In this document: piece by piece, positions 61,300 through 64,000 of the stretch
How positions within the stretch are numbered: the first letter of the stretch is position 1
How the letters are laid out: each line of letters begins with the position of its first letter
Origin: Streptomyces hygroscopicus subsp. hygroscopicus
GTDB lineage: Bacteria > Actinomycetota > Actinomycetes > Streptomycetales > Streptomycetaceae
Length of the DNA stretch: 64,000 nucleotides
Assembly: GCF_030269125.1 (NCBI RefSeq)
Contig: NZ_BSSM01000008.1
Location: forward strand, 124,001-188,000
Direction of reading: 5' to 3'
The notes under the pieces: generated by a model
Database searches by the model: none
Told to the model about the DNA's origin: nothing
The model's input: the letters and a program-made list of their open reading frames with translations, nothing else
Program-made: the position numbers and the translations under genes

Positions 61300-61533
61300 G
61301 TGAACCGCGAAGTGACTCTGCCTCTGATCGTCGACGCCCGCGGGACCTTGCAGGTGGCTGCCGCCGATGTGAGCAAGCTGCTGCGGACCGTGGGCGGACG
61401 CTGGCTGCGGTTGGTCGAGACCGGGGACCAGCGGCTGGACGAGGACACGGTCGCCGCGCTGACGATCGAGCTGGCGAAACTGGCGGACCGCATCGACGTG
61501 GCGTGCATCGCGCACAGCAGCGGGGCGCCGTAG
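61300..61533 (+). CDS. Conserved 77-residue Streptomyces protein
   Basis: The small protein (VNREVTLPLIVDARGTLQ start, LLRTVGGRWLRLVET and VAALTIELAKLADRID segments) has an alpha/beta pattern without membrane or cysteine motifs. It resembles a small conserved family of Streptomyces (DUF6213 in my recollection). GTG at 61300 has no ribosome-binding site. A hexamer TACCAT lies nine bases ahead, so a leaderless transcript is possible. An earlier ATG at 61258 would overlap the dehydrogenase stop, and its extra residues look unrelated. Confidence 0.75.
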   Translation: MNREVTLPLIVDARGTLQVAAADVSKLLRTVGGRWLRLVETGDQRLDEDTVAALTIELAKLADRIDVACIAHSSGAP

Positions 61534-61650
61534 CTTTCCGGCCGTTCTCCGGGTGCGGGTGCAAAGCGGTGTCCCGCGCCCGCGCGGCCGGGCCGCGCGG
61601 CGAGACCGCCCTGCGCCCTTGCGGGGCCGTGCGGTCACCCCTCACCGTTC

Positions 61651-61720
61651 CCGGGCCGGGCGAGCCTGTCGACGGCCGTCCCCAGCAGGGCTTTCGCGTT
61701 AACGGCCGGCCCGGTTTTTT
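61651..61720 (+). terminator. Hairpin with T-run before rppA
   Basis: CCGGGCCGG (61651-61659) can pair with CCGGCCCGG (61706-61714), which is directly followed by TTTTTT (61715-61720). The loop is long and includes a small GACGGCCGTC palindrome at 61671-61680. A T-run is rare in this genome, so the site is a good candidate intrinsic terminator. Confidence 0.55.
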
Positions 61721-61817
61721 CCCTCGTCCGGCGTCGCAAGTCCCCCTTCGAGCCTGACGCGGCATCCCCGATTCGGAGTAACCCAGCGCGAGATCGTGGT
61801 CCTCCCGGGTGACGGTG

Positions 61818-61845
61818 GGTGGAGCACCTCCTGAGGTGAACCACC
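61818..61845. promoter_or_regulatory. Extended inverted repeat in the rppA leader
   Basis: The arms GGTGG (61818-61822) and CACCTC (61825-61830) are mirrored by GAGGTG (61833-61838) and CCACC (61841-61845), with two-base gaps. It lies 52 bases before the rppA start. The left half contains CACCTCCT, the same as the 16S rRNA 3' end. It may be an operator or a leader hairpin. The rppA promoter probably lies in 61721-61860, but I could not fix its boxes. Confidence 0.5.
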
Positions 61846-61897
61846 TTCTGACCGGTGGGTGAAGGCCCGCCGGACACGCGGAAAGCAGGGACGGTTC

Positions 61898-62962
61898 ATG
61901 GCGACTTTGTGCAGACCCTCGGTGTCGGTCCCGGAGCACGTGATCACGATGGAGGAGACGCTGGAGCTGGCGCGCTCCCGCCACGCGGACCACCCTCAAC
62001 TGGCGCTGGCACTGAGGCTGATCGAGAACACCGGCGTGAAGACCCGGCACATCGTGCAGCCCATCGAGGAGACCCTCAAGCACCCCGGCTTCGAGGACCG
62101 CAACAAGCTCTACGAGGCCGAGGCCAAGGCCCGGGTCCCCGCGGTGATCCAGCAGGCGCTGGACGACGCCGAACTCCTGACCACGGACATCGACGTGATC
62201 ATCTACGTGTCGTGCACGGGCTTCATGATGCCCTCGCTCACGGCGTGGCTGATCAACGAGATGGACTTCGACAGCACCACCCGTCAGCTCCCCATCGCCC
62301 AGCTCGGCTGCGCGGCCGGCGGCGCGGCGATCAACCGCGCCCACGACTTCTGCACGGCGTACCCGAACGCCAACGCGCTGATCGTGGCCTGCGAGTTCTG
62401 CTCGCTGTGCTACCAGCCCACCGACCTCGGCGTCGGCTCGCTGCTGTCCAACGGCCTGTTCGGTGACGGCATCGCCGCCGCCGTGGTGCGCGGACGCGGC
62501 GGCAGGGGCGTCCAGCTGGAGCGCAACGGCTCCTACCTGATCCCGAAGACCGAGGACTGGATCGCCTACGACGTCCGGGCCACCGGCTTCCACTTCCTGC
62601 TGGACAAGCGGGTGCCCACCACCATGGAGCCGCTCGCCCCGGCGCTCAAGGACCTGGCGGGCAACCACGGCTGGGACGCCTCCGACCTGGACTTCTACAT
62701 CATCCACGCCGGCGGCCCCCGCATCCTCGACGACCTCAGCAAGTTCCTGGAGGTCGAGCCGAACGCGTTCCGGTTCAGCCGGTCCACGCTCACCGAGTAC
62801 GGCAACATCGCGAGCGCCGTCGTCCTGGACGCGCTGCGCCGGCTGTTCGACGAGGGCGGCGCAGCGGAGCGGGCGCGCGGACTGCTCGCCGGCTTCGGAC
62901 CCGGCATCACCGCGGAGATGACGGTCGGCCGCTGGGTCGACGGGAACGGGGGCGGGCGATGA
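61898..62962 (+). CDS. rppA: Type III polyketide synthase, 1,3,6,8-tetrahydroxynaphthalene synthase
   Basis: The 354-residue protein is a chalcone-synthase-fold type III PKS. RppA enzymes condense five malonyl-CoA to 1,3,6,8-tetrahydroxynaphthalene, which oxidises to flaviolin. The nucleophile is Cys138 (AQLGCAAGGAA); the catalytic His lies in FYIIHAGGPRILDD near residue 270 and the Asn in LTEYGNIASAV near 303, all at the positions known for RppA. CEFCSLCYQP near 170 matches the active-site entrance. ATG at 61898 is preferred over an in-frame start 13 residues earlier. The stop overlaps the P450 start, as in S. coelicolor. Confidence 0.96.
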   Translation: MATLCRPSVSVPEHVITMEETLELARSRHADHPQLALALRLIENTGVKTRHIVQPIEETLKHPGFEDRNKLYEAEAKARVPAVIQQALDDAELLTTDIDVIIYVSCTGFMMPSLTAWLINEMDFDSTTRQLPIAQLGCAAGGAAINRAHDFCTAYPNANALIVACEFCSLCYQPTDLGVGSLLSNGLFGDGIAAAVVRGRGGRGVQLERNGSYLIPKTEDWIAYDVRATGFHFLLDKRVPTTMEPLAPALKDLAGNHGWDASDLDFYIIHAGGPRILDDLSKFLEVEPNAFRFSRSTLTEYGNIASAVVLDALRRLFDEGGAAERARGLLAGFGPGITAEMTVGRWVDGNGGGR

Positions 62963-64000
62963 CGGAGACCGAGGAGGCGACCCTCGTCGAGACCGTGCCG
63001 CCGGTCCGCCACTGGCCGGCGCTCGACCTCACCGGGACGGACTTCGACCCGGTGCTCACCGAGCTGATGCGCGAGGGCCCGGTCACCCGCATCCAGCTGC
63101 CCAACGGCGAGGGCTGGGCGTGGCTGGTCACCCGGTACGACGACGTGCGCATGGTGACCAACGACCCCCGCTTCGGCCGCGAGGCGGTCATGGACAAGCC
63201 GGTCACCCGGCTCGCCCCGCACTTCATACCGGACCGCGGCGCGGTCGGCTTCCTGGATCCGCCCGACCACACCCGGCTGCGCCGCTCGGTCACCGCGGCC
63301 TTCACCGCCAAGGGCGTGGAACGGGTGCGGAAGAAGGCGCGCGGGATGCTGGACGAGCTGATCGACCGGCTCCTGGACGACGGCCCGCCGGCCGACCTGA
63401 CGGCGACGGTCCTCAGCCCGTTCCCCATCGCGGTGATCTGCGAGCTGATGGGCGTCCCGGCCGCCGACCGGCACGACATGCACGAGTGGACCCAGCTGAT
63501 CCTGTCCTCCGCGCACGGCAGGGAGGTCAGCGAGCGGGCCAAGCGCGAGATGAGCGCGTACTTCTCCGACCTCGTCGGGGCGCGCGGGCGCAGCACGGCC
63601 GAGGACGTCACCTCGCTGCTGGGCGCCGCCGTGGGCCGGGGCGAGGTCACCCTGGAGGAGGCCGTCGGCCTCGCCGTCCTCCTGCAGATCGGCGGCGAGG
63701 CGGTCACCAACAACAGCGGGCAGATGTTCTATCTGCTGCTGACCCGCCCCGACCTGGCCGAACGGCTGCGCTCCGCACCGGAGATCCGCCCGCGGGCCAT
63801 CGACGAACTCCTGCGGTACATCCCGCACCGCAACGCGGTCGGCCTCTCGCGGATCGCCCTGGAGGACGTCGAGATCCGGGGTGTGCGCATCCGCGCGGGC
63901 GACGCGGTCTACGTGTCGTACCTGGCCGCGAACCGCGACCCGGAGGTCTTCCCGGACCCGGAGGAGATCGACTTCTCCCGCAGTCCCAACCCGCACGTGT
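62959..64000 (+). CDS. Cytochrome P450, CYP158-like (partial, cut by window end)
   Basis: About 347 residues of a P450 are present; the heme-binding cysteine loop lies past the window end. The ExxR motif is seen as ELLRYIPHR (described by its core; the conserved pair is in the EIRPRAIDELLRY stretch near 285), with the N-terminal FLDPPDHTRLRR near residue 97. The I-helix reads IGGEAVTNN near 241, where the usual catalytic threonine is alanine. CYP158A2 of S. coelicolor, a biflaviolin synthase, has the same change. Coupling by ATGA overlap to rppA supports oxidative coupling of flaviolin to red-brown pigment. Confidence 0.95.
   Translation, partial: MTETEEATLVETVPPVRHWPALDLTGTDFDPVLTELMREGPVTRIQLPNGEGWAWLVTRYDDVRMVTNDPRFGREAVMDKPVTRLAPHFIPDRGAVGFLDPPDHTRLRRSVTAAFTAKGVERVRKKARGMLDELIDRLLDDGPPADLTATVLSPFPIAVICELMGVPAADRHDMHEWTQLILSSAHGREVSERAKREMSAYFSDLVGARGRSTAEDVTSLLGAAVGRGEVTLEEAVGLAVLLQIGGEAVTNNSGQMFYLLLTRPDLAERLRSAPEIRPRAIDELLRYIPHRNAVGLSRIALEDVEIRGVRIRAGDAVYVSYLAANRDPEVFPDPEEIDFSRSPNPHV

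Noticed and set aside
59330..62707. An 1125-codon minus-strand open frame across NUDIX, dehydrogenase and rppA genes
   Set aside because: Shadow frame with Arg/His/Gly-rich product; the plus-strand genes have catalytic residues in place.

Overview
This window looks like a Streptomyces chromosome segment. GC content is very high, third codon positions are almost all G or C, GTG starts and ATGA/GTGA overlaps are frequent, and several blocks are typical of the genus: a contractile injection system (CIS) locus, a SARP-less NB-ARC/TPR protein, and rppA followed by a CYP158-type P450. No rRNA, tRNA, CRISPR array, transposase or integrase was seen.

Layout. (1) 373-5018, plus strand: the end of a biosynthetic cassette with an acyl carrier protein, an acyl-CoA-dehydrogenase-like half protein, an acyl-CoA/ACP dehydrogenase, an Sfp-type phosphopantetheinyl transferase and a NodU-type O-carbamoyltransferase. 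The rest of the cluster may lie left of base 1. (2) 5019-8868, minus strand: ferredoxin, ferredoxin reductase, then an extra dnaK-grpE pair that lacks dnaJ and hspR but carries a HAIR-like HspR operator. (3) 9281-16564: a TagF-like protein, an NB-ARC/TPR STAND ATPase, an MFS transporter and two lipoproteins. (4) 16836-25863: a compact five-gene nonribosomal cluster. SbnA- and SbnB-like enzymes should make L-2,3-diaminopropionate (Dap), a TauD-type dioxygenase could hydroxylate it, an NRPS (half-condensation, adenylation, carrier, thioesterase) could load it, and a membrane protein with its own carrier domain and an epsilon-poly-lysine-synthetase-like terminal region could couple it. It resembles a split, two-protein poly-lysine-type synthetase and is the strongest candidate for something little described.

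(5) 26231-48368: a nearly complete extracellular/cytoplasmic CIS locus. It has a COG1470-like membrane protein, a LuxR regulator containing a TTA codon, a secreted beta-propeller/DUF11 protein, the DUF4255 tail terminator, AAA+ ATPase, sheath, tube, two small assembly-like proteins, a 1044-residue repeat protein that sits where a tape measure would be, a second tube-type protein, LysM hub protein, VgrG spike, PAAR tip, gp25, two baseplate wedge proteins and a zinc-ribbon/discoidin-like membrane protein. No tail fibre and no obvious toxin cargo were recognised. A perfect 14-bp hairpin closes the locus.

(6) 48441-57679: a SpoIIE-type phosphatase, a PhnZ-like HD protein, a DedA protein, an amidohydrolase remnant, a DUF779 protein, a secreted phosphodiester glycosidase-like protein, a small membrane protein, and an acyl-CoA-oxidation operon (quinone oxidoreductase plus two acyl-CoA dehydrogenases) next to an XRE-cupin regulator. 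(7) 57802-64000: ATP-dependent DNA ligase, NUDIX hydrolase, semialdehyde dehydrogenase, a small conserved protein, and the rppA type III polyketide synthase with its P450 (cut by the window end). These last genes follow an order I recall from S. coelicolor SCO1202-SCO1207; that is memory, not a search.
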